NCBI GenBank assembly: GCA_009760855.2
Contig: WPIO01000057.1
Location: 2,601,001-2,665,000, forward strand
DNA: 64,000 bases
Reading direction: 5' to 3'
Origin: Cristatella mucedo
Taxonomy: Eukaryota; Bryozoa; Phylactolaemata; Cristatellidae
Below are positions 45,585 through 58,389 of the stretch, piece after piece. Each line of letters opens with the position of its first letter. The first letter of the stretch is position 1. The translations under genes and the position numbers were made by a program. The notes under the pieces are model-generated. The model searched no databases. It saw only the letters and a program-made list of their open reading frames with translations, and had not been told where the DNA came from.

Positions 45585-45675
45585 AGCCGCAAAGGCTTTG
45601 AGCTAGAGAAAACTCTCCAGCGTTGCACTGACTTAGTCTCTGTGGAGTTACTGACGGAGATGCATTACATCACAT
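45585..45675 (+). mobile_element. LINE-B 3' terminus
   Basis: GTGGAGTTACTGACGGAGAT and GCATTACATCACATT are the last bases of LINE-B. Confidence 0.7.
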
Positions 45676-46032
45676 TCAACCAATGACCCATTTGAAAAGC
45701 TGCAGAGTGTGATAACCAACATACTCGCGGACAACGGAAGCACGAGCTTCTTTTGCTGGAAAACCGGAAATAGCAGGCGCTAAGTAGTCCATCGGTCCCA
45801 TCACACCTTCGGATGGCTTATGGGAAGGATTAGGGAGATTGTTTTGGCGGACTGCGAAGGCGGGTGTGGATAATGGTAATTATAATAGCACATTGTTAAG
45901 ATGCCCCCCTCAGTGAACTCAAGATCTTTCTAGGCACTTTTCGTTTTCTGCAAAGGAATCTTGATCGCATGGTTAGTGAAAGCATTCTCAGTGGCAGCAA
46001 GCATAACATGGTTAGAGACCTGTTATGCTCGC

Positions 46033-46271
<239 letters not shown>

Positions 46272-46424
46272 GACGACGTGCAGAAGGTCAGCACGCATAA
46301 GCACAAAAAGGACTAATCACACGGACCGACTAAATGCTGCGATAAATAGATGCGTTTTTAGTTTCTTTTTTAATATGGTCAAGTCAGGAGGTGGCGCGAG
46401 TCGGAAGTGAGTTCCAGGGTAGAT

Positions 46425-46605
46425 AAGAAATACTAGATGATTTAACAGCATCTTTTGTATACCAACAGAAGAGCCTTTACGGTTATCACCTCCACTTATA
46501 ATTTGCAGTTAAGGATCACCCAACGAAGGATTCAAACCCACGACTTTGGGACCGAAGGCATGAAAATCAATCGCCTTACCTAGATGATGCGCTTACTGGT
46601 AGTCT
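46425..46605 (-). repeat. SINE-2 copy
   Basis: Minus strand with degraded B box (GTTTGAATCC) and recognisable body. Confidence 0.75.
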
Positions 46606-46934
46606 AACGCCTTCAAGGGAAGTAACTATACGAGGCTGATACAATGAACTGCACCTCGCCGGGACAGCTGCGTATTCGGCTGGATACTCTTTGACAGCTA
46701 CCAGTCCGAAATTCCCTTCAATGCTGAGCCAATAACAGAACGATTTCCGAACAGCGCATTCAGCTTACGGATCGCCGTTTTAACGGCCGAACGTTTGACG
46801 AGGAACTGATTCAGGGGATAATGGGAGATTCTTAGCGTAGGTAAGCAGAAGACGCGGCGGTGAGTATTGACCAATAGTGACAGCACACCTCACGCTAAGC
46901 AGGTATTTGTTTTTGAAGCAGAATTTATTAAGTA

Positions 46935-47030
46935 TGCAATGCATCCCCGTCTACAACTCGACAAAGTCACAAAGGCTATGTGATCTCCGAAAACAGCTCA
47001 TGCACACTCGCAGCGCGCGTATGCTTGTTG
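46935..47030 (-). repeat. LINE-B 3' end scrap
   Basis: CATCCCCGTCTACAACTCGA with a CAAAGTCACAAAGGCTATGT cognate of the LINE-B 3' end. Confidence 0.5.
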
Positions 47031-47039
47031 AATACGCGA

Positions 47040-48775
47040 AGGTATTACGAAGATGTTTGGTCCAAGCCGCTCGTGCGGTCTCGCGAGCCGCTCTCTATGG
47101 CCGAGAATTTGCACATTCGAGGCATTGCTATATTTAGACTTTCCGCCTGCAGAGCTTTGGCGCTTCTCTTTTCGTCACCGTCGTCTGCACTGCCTCTCTC
47201 GGCGCGACCAATCCGAGCGCAGCGGATTGGGCCGCTCCAGCGCCCAGCAGCCAAATCTCGAAAGCACCTTCTGGGCGGGCGCTTCCGCCGGTAAAGCGGC
47301 GGCTCGCTAAATGCACCAGATTACGGCTGGTACTCATTGTTCGCCGTCGCCGATTCGCAATGCACAGAAACCGATTATGCGATAATCCGTGACCAAGGCG
47401 GCTATAAGTGCCGAAGCCATTTGGCATGCACTTAGTTTCGCTCCAGCTGGTACTCCAGCAGTTAAGCTTATTTGAGCTCCAGACTTTGAATCGTTCGGTA
47501 GTTGGTGCAGATCATAGCAGCTGTTGAACGCCTGCAGCCCTCCGCCGCTGTCCGATAGACTTAGACTATGGAAATGCACTCGCTATCCTACGGTTCGGGT
47601 GCTCTTCCATAGTTAGTACTCGTGTTCCGCTATTGGTCGGCCCACCTGCGTGCATTGATAACGTGCGTTTTTGTACCTATATTGATAACCTGTGCGTGCA
47701 TTGATGTTGCACATAGAAGGCGCTAGCCGCGATACAAGTTTCAGGCTTCGTCGCCGGCATTCGTCGCGCACCCGCTGAGGCTAGCACGATTTCGAACGCC
47801 ACACTTGCGGCTTAGTTCTGTCCGGAGGCAGAAGCCGCCACATCCCGTCTTTAACCCCTCGACGCTTCGACTGCCAGGTTTCCGGTGTGGACCCGTGTCT
47901 TCCTGCTACTACAGGGAGCGAAGATGGTTTAAATAGGCGCACGTCTTCGTTTGTCGGCCGGTCTTTAAAGTAACGCGACGGCACTGAGTAATTTTCAGCA
48001 AGTGTCCACTGAAATCGCAGGCTGACTTCTGAGCCACGATCAAACCGCTCACGGATAGCTCGGAGAGCGCATTTCCAAATGCAGCCAAGCGCGACTGTCT
48101 AAGCCGGTTCGCGGTTTCGCCGGACGCACCGGTTCGCTACGATTTCCGGCCTCCGGTTGGCGAACGGTCCGGAAATCCTCCAACGGACTGCCTCTCTGGT
48201 GGCGGGGGTCGTCGTTTGACGACGCGGTGTGTTAGTTTTAGTCCGATGCTAAGCGTTCAATTATGGAACAGACTTTGTCACGTTGAAGACTGCGTTTCTT
48301 AGTCAAAAACGCCTCCGGCCTCCCGTCCGACGCGTCCACCGAGCAGACTTCGGCTTACAGAGGGGCGCCAGAGGGATATCCGGTCCGTCTCGCCGCGGGA
48401 CCGCCAGCGTTCGTGCGCGAACCACCGAATCGCCGCTTAGTGTTGGCTCTTCGTTACGCAGTAGGTCGCCCTTTCGGGCTGGCTTGTTTGCACAGCGCCG
48501 CGAGTGGCGTGTCATCCGTGCCAGCCAGCACTTAGTCTCCCTCGCCCGGCGCCAATTCAGTGCCTGCATTTTTCACACAGAAGAAGAAGAGGGTCGCGCC
48601 CTCGCGCCTCGGTCAACTTTCCAGCGGCCCTTTCGGCCAAATTCGCGGCGGCGCCGGAAGAGGGTTCGCAAACTCGGCAGCGGCGCGGCGCGGCGCGGCG
48701 CGGCGCGGCCCGTGACTGAGGAGAGCGCGAGGGAGCGATTGCGTCATTGGCTGAAAGCTGGGCAGCGCGAGCACT
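47040..48775. promoter_or_regulatory. CpG-rich region
   Basis: Elevated CpG throughout, strongest at 48280-48770, where GGCGC repeats occur. Overlapping ORFs on both strands are Arg/Ser-rich and unconvincing. No gene called. Confidence 0.4.
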
Positions 48776-49395
48776 GATAATAATAATAATAAAAATAATG
48801 TACTTGATAAAGCGCCCCCAGAGAACTTAATCTCTTTCTAGGCGCTTTACATTTGCTGCAAAGGGAAATGCAATTAAATGGTAAGTAAAATCGTGCTTGA
48901 AAAACTAACAAAATGAATAACGTGGTCAGGGGTGACATGCACAGCCTCAGCATGCCAATGTGGTTAGTGGCAGCATGCACAGTGTCAGCACGCATAAGCA
49001 CGTGAAGGACGAATCACAGGGACCCACTAAATGCTGTGCTAAATAGGTGTGTTTTTAAGTTCCTTTTAAATGTGGTCAGGTCAGGGGATGTTCTGACGCA
49101 GGTCGGGAGGGAGTTCCAAGCTTTGGGAGCATACGAACTAAATGCACCGTCTCCAAAGGATTTAAGGTTTGTACGAGGTATTTCTAGACTGTTGGATTCC
49201 GAAAAGCGGGTAGTACGATGGTTGGCCTGATCGGGGAGTATGTCGGAGAGATAGGCTGGAGCCATAGAATGAAGGGACCTAAAAGTGAGCGACAAAACCT
49301 TGAAGTCAATCCGTTGCTTAACTGGTAGCCTGTGCAGGTCGGCGAGAAGTGGAATAATGTGGCAATGGCGACGCTCACGACAGACAAGCCTAGCT
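48776..49395 (-). mobile_element. LINE-A 3' end with ORF2 C-terminus
   Basis: Minus-strand ORF ending in APAYLSDILPDQANHRTTR and FSSYAPKAWNSLPTCVRTSP, then the 3' UTR and (ATT)n tail at 48777-48798. Well preserved. Confidence 0.92.
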
Positions 49396-49880
49396 GATCA
49401 AACTCGAACCTCGTGCCTCGGTCGAGTTAGTGACTAACGCAGAAGTGGCAGCCCGAAACCGCAGGTTGAACAAGTTGACAAGTGATGGTGATTGAATGGT
49501 CTCAAACTCTCGTTTACTGTACCTGCTTCGTCTTACGTGCGGAGTAGCATCGGTTTTAATCAACTTGAAGCAACCTGTAAAGCATCGACCATGAGAATTT
49601 TCTGAAGTCTGTTTGCGATGCAGATCCTTTTCGTCTGCACGATCGTCTGCCGCGATCTTCGTCTGCACCAGCCGCGATAACTTCACTGATGCAGTAAACA
49701 TGAATTTTGGGAGCATGATTGGATTCAGAGGTCCTAGTAAATTATCACCGAGTTTCAGTGGCGTTTTTGTCAAAGCTTCTGAAAGCGATTATCACTAAGG
49801 AGCTTGTAGCACACACTGCAAGGAATAATATGTCGGATATACAATTTTCGTCATGATTTAAGCTATACCAGTAACTGCTC
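49396..49880. other. Unassigned stretch with 127-codon minus-strand ORF
   Basis: The minus strand is open at 49390-49773 with an unremarkable basic product. It sits between two LINEs and may be LINE-derived. No motif supports a gene. Confidence 0.3.
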
Positions 49881-49884
49881 ACCT

Positions 49885-51232
49885 CCGAGTAACCAACGAA
49901 ATCCAGTGCAACAACGATGGCGGGAAAAGCATTGCTCTGACTCTGCTGGATCTGTCAGCTGCGTTTGACACTATTGAGCGCAATATTCTACGTAAGCAAT
50001 TGGGAACGCCGATAAACCTGGCAGACGAGGCTCTGGCGTGGTACGAATCATGCTCGCTTGATTCGTCTTCAATCCGTTTGTCGTGGAGGTCAAGTCTCAA
50101 CCACCAGATCGGTCGCATGTGGAGTATCACTAGGGTCCGCCCTCAGTCCTCTGCTGCAAATCTATTTACACTGCACCTCTGGGATTTCAGTGATTCGGAC
50201 CCAAGGAATCCGCTGTCACTTATATTCTGACGATACTCTGCTGAATTTGTCGTTTAAACAGTCGGAACCTGCTGTATCGACTAATAGACTAAACTGTTGC
50301 TTTTTAGATATCCTATCCTGGATGTCCACAAATTTCCTTAAAGTAATTGACAGTAAATTCGAGCCACTACTTATAGGACCAGCTAAGCGTGTGTCAGGAA
50401 TGGACGATGTAGCCATTCCAATGGACGATGCCGTTGTGAAATCGTCACCGTATGCTGGAAAATATAGGAGTTGTCTTCGACGACCGCATACATTTTGAAG
50501 AATTCATATAGAAAACTGCCTCTGCATCTAGCCGCCCGACAGTAGCTAATAAAAAAATTAAACTAGCTTCCCCGTTCTGTCTGGACTGGATTATTGCAAT
50601 TCCATTTTGGCTAGGCTGACACGAAAAGCCATTAGGCAGCTAGTGATGAATGTGGGCTCTCGTCTGATTATCAAAATCTTAGTAAGAATTCTCCGAGATT
50701 CAGCGGTTCAGAGTTTCCTTTGCTGGAGGAGCTACGATGGCTCCCGGTTGACCGATGTATAAAGAGTAAAGTTCTTATGCTGAACCAAAAAGCTTACCGT
50801 GTGTGCTTGGATTCTTCGTACCTAGTTGACCTGCTGCTCCAGTTTCATGGTTTTAGACAGAAGGTTTAGCTCACTACCGGCCCTAGACCACGGGACTCGC
50901 TTCCTCAACTCTTACGCAGCGATGTCCAGTCTCCCGTTGCCAACTATCGCGCCTCGATTGCAGCCGCCTTGAGCTGCTCGCTTCCTCAACTGCCAGCCTT
51001 GAACCAGCTACGCATCTCACTTCCATCTTTATCTTTATCTTTTTATTCTCTTTATTCTCACCTTTATCTTCGTTGCGCCAGGTGACGTCTGTCGGCTACC
51101 GCATGCCTACCGGAAATGGCTCGGGGCTTCTGGGCTTTGAGCGGGCTATAGCTCTGCTGCGGAACTCCCACGCAGCTCCATCTGGAATTGCAGACGGAGT
51201 TGCGTAACTCACATTACAATACATTACAGACG
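49885..51232 (+). mobile_element. LINE-B copy including the reverse transcriptase core
   Basis: The longest LINE-B here. Reads LTLLDLSAAFDTIERNILRK, the catalytic CHLYSDDTLLNLSF, WMSTNFLKVIDSKFEPLLIG and PAKRVSG, then decayed ORF2 C-terminus and 3' UTR ending TCACATTACAATACATTACA. Both RT motifs are visible but lie in different frames, so the element is dead. Confidence 0.9.
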
Positions 51233-51359
51233 ATTGGCGCACTCCAAATTCTTGCTGCGACTGCAGCATGCCCAAGCTGGGCATGGGCATGCCCAGGCAC
51301 TCGTCCACTGCACGACGCGGCTTTTGCCCACTGAACGCTAGCCGGTAGCATTAGGCCAA

Positions 51360-52616
51360 GCGGCGGCTGTCTCGCACACTCGTTAGCTCCTGCTCGCGCA
51401 ACCCGACCCGCGCCCAGTCTCCTCGTTCACCCGCATTCGGTCGCGGTCCGTCGCGGGCGCTTTCGCCACAAACCGCAATCCGGCGAACGAACGTCGACGC
51501 GGCGCGAAGGCCCGCAGGCCGGCGGGCGTTTTCCGGCTCGCGGCGCTACCGCATTGCGTCGACGCTGCATCGTCGACACAATGCGGTGGCCGCTGGCGCA
51601 GGCCCGGAAAACTCCTTCGCGCGGCGATTTCCTCCGTCGGCCAGCCGCGTCTTGCGCTCAGCTGGCGGCGAAGCAGCGGTCCGAAACTGCAGCGACAGCT
51701 CGCGGCAGCAGGGCGAGGCACGCCCATTGAACCCCAGCTACGGTGCGGCGACCGCAGAGCGCGAGAACGACGACACCTGGCTACGGGGCTCGAGCCGGCA
51801 GGGAACAATGGATAATCCTATCTGGCGCTGAAGAGCTGGGTGTAGTTTCGTAAAACCGATCGTTCGTCGGACGGAGCTGTTTATGAGGCCACGCCCGCGC
51901 GCTGCTCCCTGCCGCCCGCCCCTCCCAGTAACGCCTCCGGCCCCGTCTGCTCCGTCGAGTCCGACGTACTTTGCGACTGGAGGACGGGAACGTCGTCGTC
52001 GTTGCAGCAGCTCGTCGCACTCCGTTGCAACGCTGTAAGCGCGTCTGCCGCCGCGTCTGCAGCAGCTGTCGCTCTCGGCTGCCGCCTCGGACGCTGGTGC
52101 GCAGCAGTCGTCGCACTGATGGCCGGCGACGTTCGCCCAGCATTCGCACGCGGCGGCCGTCTGCACGAAGCGAAGCGAGGCTCGCGTCCGTCCTATCCCA
52201 ACGATTGGGTAGCGCGCGGCTACGGACTCTAACCAGCGCCGGTTCGGGCATAGCGACCGGAAGCGACGGCCGACGCCACCGCCCGCCCAGGATTTCGAAT
52301 CGGGCGCCGTCGATCTGGACTCGTTCCGATACTCGGGCGACGACGCCGGCGATGAGGTTCGGTGCAAGCCTTGGGAAATGCACACCCCGTTGCCGTCGGC
52401 AACTTTCGAGCTGCGCGCATCTGCCCGCCGCCGCCGCCGAGCGCTGCCGCTGGCCCGCGAAAGAAATGACCGCTGCGCCGGCTGCCGCGCGATTCGCTCG
52501 TGCGATGGAACGCCGAGGCTCGCCGCGTGCGAGCAAACACGAGGCCGCAGGGCCGCGTCGCCTCGGCCGAGCGGCTTGCGAGCGGACGAAAAATCCGTAG
52601 CGGGCGGCTGGCAGCT
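51360..52616. promoter_or_regulatory. CpG-rich island, possible promoter of the 54-57 kb gene
   Basis: A compact island of about 1.25 kb with long overlapping ORFs on both strands (209 and 251 codons), as GC-rich sequence gives by chance. It is the nearest island upstream of the unidentified exons at 54.4-57.5 kb. Confidence 0.45.
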
Positions 52617-52892
52617 AATGTAATGTAACGTATCTCCGTCTGTATCTCCGCAAAGTCATAAAGACCATGTGGGTGTTACGCAGGAGAGTTTTGTATAGCG
52701 CACTCACAGCCTAAGCGGCTTTCGGTACGCATTCGGTAGCCAGCAGACTTTGTCTCACGCAACAAAAGAGAAAGTGGGAAGCATAGCAGAGTCAGGAGAG
52801 CAGTTGAGGTAGTGAGTAGCATAGAAGTAGCAGCTCAGGACTGCTGAAAAGGATGTGCCACAGTCGGCAGCAGGAGAGTAGTTGTCGTTGCA
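52617..52892 (-). mobile_element. LINE-B 3' UTR
   Basis: TAATGTAATGTAACGTATCT start and well-preserved minus-strand LINE-B 3' UTR, truncated just inside ORF2. Confidence 0.9.
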
Positions 52893-53164
52893 GTCCGTAC
52901 GGCTGTCCCAGCAGCCGATTATTGGACGACGTAGCGTTGCGACCGACGCTGATGCTATGACCAGTGCTGCCATGGTGTCCACGTGATGGCGCTTTCCGGT
53001 CGGCTCTTCCTCGCGGCAGCACGTCGCTTAGCGAAAAACATAGCACGAAACAGGTGATCGACGGGCGTGGCCGCACGCATCACAGAGCGCTGTAAAAATG
53101 CAGGCTTCCGTAGAGCGTTGCGACGAGATCCAAGCGGTGCTCTTGGGGGGGGGAGCAACTGCGT

Positions 53165-53345
53165 ATAGCTAATAAATAAAGCTAATAAAAACAAAAGGTT
53201 TAGCTGATTCCAGAGCCTCATTTATGCAGTGGCAGAACAGCCTCAACCTCTACACCCACCGCTTGCATTCTCCAATAAAGGATCGCCAGCTGCCGGACGC
53301 GAACTCTCGACTTTGGTCGTGAAGAGCGAGTACCCTGGGCTAAGA
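53165..53345 (-). repeat. SINE-2 copy, degraded
   Basis: AGAGCCTCATTTATGCAGTG and CACCGCTTGCATT match the SINE-2 body; the B box region reads GCGAACTCTCG on +. Confidence 0.6.
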
Positions 53346-53503
53346 CCCAGGGGCGATGCACTTGAATATATTTAATATGGCACTTGATTATATGTATTAA
53401 TAATGCTTACAGACACCACGGTAAAACCGCTCTCTATGAAAGGCTTCAGTAGAACAACTTTTCCATGCACACAGAGGTAGTATCCCTATATGGAAGTAGG
53501 TAC

Positions 53504-53507
<4 letters not shown>

Positions 53508-53571
<64 letters not shown>

Positions 53572-54073
53572 GTGGATAGACAGAGACAAAGACAGAGACA
53601 GAGACAGAGACAGAGACAGAGACAGAGACAGAGACAGAGACAGAGACAGAGACAGAGACAGAGACAGAGACAGAGACAGAGACAGAGACAGAGACAGAGA
53701 CAGAGACAGAGACAGAGACAGAGACAGAGACAGAGACAGAGACAGAGACAGAGACAGAGACAGAGACAGAGACAGAGACGAGACAGAGACAGAGACAGAG
53801 ACAGAGACAGAGACGAGACAGAGACAGAGACAGAGACAGAGACAGAGACAGAGACAGAGACAGAGACAGAGACAGAGACAGAGACAGAGACAGAGACAGA
53901 GACAGAGACAGAGACAGAGACAGAGACAGAGACAGAGACAGAGACAGAGACAGAGACAGAGACAGAGACAGAGACAGAGACAGAGACAGAGACAGAGACA
54001 GAGACAGAGACAGACAGAGACAGAGACAGAGACAGAGACAGAGACAGAGACAGAGAGAGAGAGAGAGAGAGAC

Positions 54074-54156
<83 letters not shown>

Positions 54157-54161
54157 GAGAG
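53508..54161 (+). repeat. (GA)n and (GACAGA)n satellite, about 650 bp
   Basis: GA run, then about 75 GACAGA hexamers with interruptions near 53778, 53813 and 54010, then GA runs again. The hexamer keeps all frames open on both strands (ORFs of 223-265 codons), which are not genes. Confidence 0.97.
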
Positions 54162-54414
54162 CGTATTCCCGAAACCTGATCTGCCACAGTGCATCCATTT
54201 GTTTGATTTCTTAATGGCTATTGGATTGCTGAAAACTGACTAAATAAGCAGCGGCAGCTACTGTGCAAGAATCTAAATGCAAATCAATGCACCACAAGAG
54301 AGAAAGAGAGAGAAAGAGAGAGGCTTAGATAATTGGCTAATGAATACCTACAGCTGAATACCTTCTGAAATACCACTGAATACCACCTTTCTCCTTCTTG
54401 CTGAATACCTTCAG

Positions 54415-54574
54415 CAGCCAATCGGGGCTGCAGCAGAAACGCAACTGCAAATTAGCGAGCCAGTCCTCGATTTTCTCTCAAAAGGTGCTCTAGAAATGCC
54501 TCCTGTCAGATGGAGGGCAGCAGGAAGGATCAAAGCTGATTGGCTACGACTTTTGCTCGCCGCTAATGCTACCG
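54415..54574 (+). CDS. Candidate internal exon of unidentified gene
   Basis: A pyrimidine-rich stretch and CTTCAGCAG (tandem NAGNAG acceptor) precede it; the donor is ACCG|GTGAGC. The frame encodes about 53 residues, including SEPVLDFLSKGALEMPPVRW and RAAGRIKADWLRLLLAANAT, with a protein-like balance unlike the CpG-island ORFs. It leaves one base (G). I know no family with this sequence. The frame remains open upstream to 54358. Confidence 0.42.
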
Positions 54575-54660
54575 GTGAGCGTATTGTAAACCCGGTTTGT
54601 ATTGGCCGTGCTGAAAGATAACCAAGCTGAACTGCACTGGTTGTCACACCGTTTTGATAG

Positions 54661-54864
54661 TGAAGCGAGTGTTGGTGGCCCAGGCGCAGGACTCAAACCC
54701 ATTAGCTGCCTGCCACGCAGCACCGACTGCTCCTCGTCCTTTTGGAGAATGCACTTCTAATTTAGCGGATTTCCGTTCCCACGACTCTCATCGACGCCCT
54801 CGCGACGTTCCCTATGGGCACCGGAAGTCGAAGCTATTGCAGCCGTTCGGTGCTCCATCCAGAG
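54661..54864 (+). CDS. Candidate second exon of unidentified gene
   Basis: 204 bases between GTTTTGATAG| and AGAG|GTAGTC. It enters needing two bases and leaves one, matching the phase of both neighbouring candidate exons. It encodes a disordered-looking Arg/Ser/Pro-rich stretch (RRPRDVPYGHRKSKLLQPFG). The intron before it would be only 86 bp. This is weaker than its neighbours and may be skipped or spurious. Confidence 0.25.
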
Positions 54865-55271
54865 GTAGTCAAGCCGTTTCCAAAGGCAGCATACTATCCT
54901 CTTACTGATAGCTGGCAGGACAGATGTGCACAAGGTAGATAAGGTTTAACCAACTCAGGGCGATGCACTGGCGCGTTTGTGTGAGGGATTCCATTCCTGA
55001 GGGAGTCATAGCAACTGCTTCCGTCACAAGTCACTCGTCGACAGTGCCACACTCGCCGAACTATCGGTCGCAAACGTGTCACCGGTAGGTACTGACGTCA
55101 GTAACGCCGTGTCGCACTTTCGTTTGTCTAATCTTATGAGTCTTGCTGAATCCGTGCAGCATCAAGAAGTGACTGCCGTCTTCCACCAGACTCCACACTA
55201 GATGAATCAATTTTGGATTTATCCAGTAACGTCATTTCTGAAGCCGTTTAGCATAGCGATGACAGTTGAAC

Positions 55272-55412
55272 AAGTAATGAGCTGGTGGTTAAGGTTTTCG
55301 CCCCGACCAAGGTCTGGCCGAGGTCGTGGGGTCGAGGCAAGAGGCATATATAAAGTGCCTGAATAGAGATTAAGTACTCTTAGGGCGCTACACAAATGAA
55401 TTCTATTTTTAT
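55272..55412 (+). repeat. SINE-1 copy
   Basis: GAGCTGGTGGTTAAGGTTTT head with damaged A box, recognisable B box region, and tail hairpin with AATGAATTCTATTTTTATTT. Confidence 0.8.
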
Positions 55413-56175
55413 TTATATTTAATGAAAGACTTGTTATTTCTGTAACGAAAATCCTAGTAGTCCTTGGAGCTGCAACGAACATTTTTACGATTCTAGCGAC
55501 CCAGCAAATGCTCCTGCTTTACTCAAAGCCAAGCAGCAATAGGCACGCCAAAAATCTCCAAATCTTACGGCTCAAGGCAAACTGCAAATTTTTTTGATGT
55601 AGCTAATTTGCTGTACTGATTAAAATATAAAATCTTGCATAAAAATCTGCAGCATATACTCATCAATTGCTACGTTTAATTGCGAGCCTTGAGCTTGCAA
55701 ACAACTGCTGCATCTTTGTTGGCAGAGCATTAATTTTGCTCCGTGTGTGGATAGCTTGTAGCGTTTGGATAGCTCGTTTCAGCTTTGCGTACATTCATCA
55801 ACTTATGTATGTCTTTTTGCTTTGGCCGAGCTCTGAAACGCATGCAGAGGCATTGCAGTTCGCATACCACAGCTTGCACTGGTATACTTTGAGTTTTCAA
55901 ACTTCTTAGAAAGTCCAGGGAAAAAATACGCGTGGACCGAAGTTTCACCAGGCTGTTCGTTAAGAGTAGATTAAAAAGAAAACGAATCGTGCGGCTCTGG
56001 TAGTCTAAATGTCTTTTGAATTTAACACCAGAAAGCCATAGTGTGAACACACTGTATACGAAACTTCATTAAGCGAAAGGTGTGTGCCGCTTAAACAAAG
56101 TGATGGTACGCTGAATCTATTGGAATCATGAGGAAGCTTAATGACAGTAAATCAATTTTATGACAAGGTGTAGAA
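55413..56175. other. Unassigned AT-rich stretch
   Basis: No repeat family or convincing exon. Confidence 0.4.
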
Positions 56176-56482
56176 AAGCAGTTTAAGCAAACACTTTGCT
56201 GTGCCTGTGCACCTGAGATAGTTGAGTTGAAAATGACTTTCTGTATACAAATGAAGTTCTTAATATTTAAGCTGAGCATTTAGCGAGACGTAAGTGAATG
56301 CTGGCTCGTTTACTTCATAGTTACATGCACGTTAAGCAAACATTGTGTGCTGCACTTAAGATGCTTAAGTTGAAATGACTTTTCTTTAAAATGACTTTCG
56401 TAAAAAAAATAAGGTTCTGAATAAGATGAGCTGAGCATTTAGCGAGACGTTAGCGGATGCTGACTCCTGTACTTCGCAGTTG
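56176..56482. repeat. Two-unit tandem duplication, about 155 bp each
   Basis: 56176-56327 and 56328-56482 share TTAAGCAAACA, AAATGACTTT, GCTGAGCATTTAGCGAGACG and GTACTTC/TTTACTTC with the same spacing. Confidence 0.7.
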
Positions 56483-57430
56483 CAGTGCTGCAGCTCACAC
56501 AGCATCCGACGGCGCGGCAAAGGCTTCTTATTTTAGTTAGTGTCCCGTGCCTCCGTCATGGGCCTGCGAACTCCATCTCGTTAGATGACATAGTTATTGA
56601 GTGGACGACTGAACGCGCCGGAGCTAAACAGCTGCCCACGTGACATTCTCTCTATAAACATCCCAATTTGTTTATGCGTTAGACGAGCTTATGCATTACG
56701 GTCTGCAGAAACAGTTAATTTTTGTAAATTACTACGCAGATTGAAAGAATGCATGGAGTGGAGTGAATTTTTAAAGAATGCACGAGTGGAAGATTAATGC
56801 GGGCTGGTTCTACTCAGTAGTGAAAGATCTAACCGACCTGGAAGCAGATTGCTGCAGCGCTTAGCGTACGCCTGAATTCCAAGTTCACTACAAGCCACTC
56901 AGAGCGTTAAGCTGCCACGTCGGTGCAAGTGCGTGCAGGTTCTTTAAAGCGATGCTCTCTTCCGTCAAATCCGGTCGGATATCGTGCTGAACCGCTGGTC
57001 GCAGCCGATCGGCCCTGACGTATGTATACCACCAGACGTTCTTGTGGTTCTTTAACTACGATTTGCCTTAACCGAGCTAGCACTGTATTGCGCTTTGACA
57101 TTGCCCCGACGATGCGAATTTGAGAATTGCGTCAAGTGCCGGTCAGCCAGATCTTTCTTCGAAGCGGTCACACTCGCACCGGGGCTCGCAATGACGTCAC
57201 GTGATCAAATTCCGCCAGTGGCTTAAGGCTCAAACGTTCCGCTGAGGCGTGGAGAATTATTCTTGATGCACGGGCGACACGGATTTGTGTCGCATTATGC
57301 TACAATCCACGTAGGCAAATGCGTGCATTGATGCCGCTTAGAGACGGCTGGGTAGCCGGACACGCACGGGTCTAGGAGGCTGTGAGCTCGAGTGCCTGCT
57401 TCTGTTGCCTTGTCCTGTGCGAGCAAGTAG
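56483..57430. other. Unassigned stretch with CRE/E-box composite
   Basis: No exon recognised. TGACGTCA (57192-57199) overlaps the palindromic E-box TCACGTGA (57197-57204). Confidence 0.4.
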
Positions 57431-57544
57431 TTCCAGAACAGCAGCGTGCGTTCGTGACAATGTTTATAGAGCGATATGACACCAGTGTCGGCGTTGTCCA
57501 AGTCTCGCGTGACCTCCGCATGCGCTGGCTGTGCAGCAAGCACG
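57431..57544 (+). CDS. Candidate third exon of unidentified gene
   Basis: 114 bases, acceptor GCAAGTAG|TT after a pyrimidine-rich tract and donor CACG|GTAAGA. The leading TT joins the G left by the exon at 54415 or 54661 to make Val. It then reads PEQQRAFVTMFIERYDTSV and GVVQVSRDLRMRWLCSKH, a convincing mixed helix/strand composition. It leaves one base. No family recognised. The gene would continue beyond the GA satellite. Confidence 0.42.
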
Positions 57545-57547
57545 GTA

Positions 57548-58260
<713 letters not shown>

Positions 58261-58389
58261 GAGAGAAAAAGAGAGCGAGGGAAGAGATTGAGACTGTTAT
58301 GAAGAGTGCAGAAGACAAAGGCAAAAGATAATCGTAGGAATACAGAATACGGAGAGAGAGAGAAAACGGAAACGGTGACAGGACGAATG

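Noticed and set aside
49390-49773. 127-codon minus-strand gene
   Set aside because: Sits between two LINE copies, has no splice signals, homology or promoter context; kept only as unassigned.
51738-52600. Three overlapping long ORFs in the 51-52.6 kb island
   Set aside because: High GC suppresses stops; products are Arg/Ala/Ser-rich without motifs, and both strands are open at once.
53397-54243. Five long ORFs (223-265 codons) on both strands
   Set aside because: They consist of translations of GA and GACAGA repeats in every frame, with no independent sequence.
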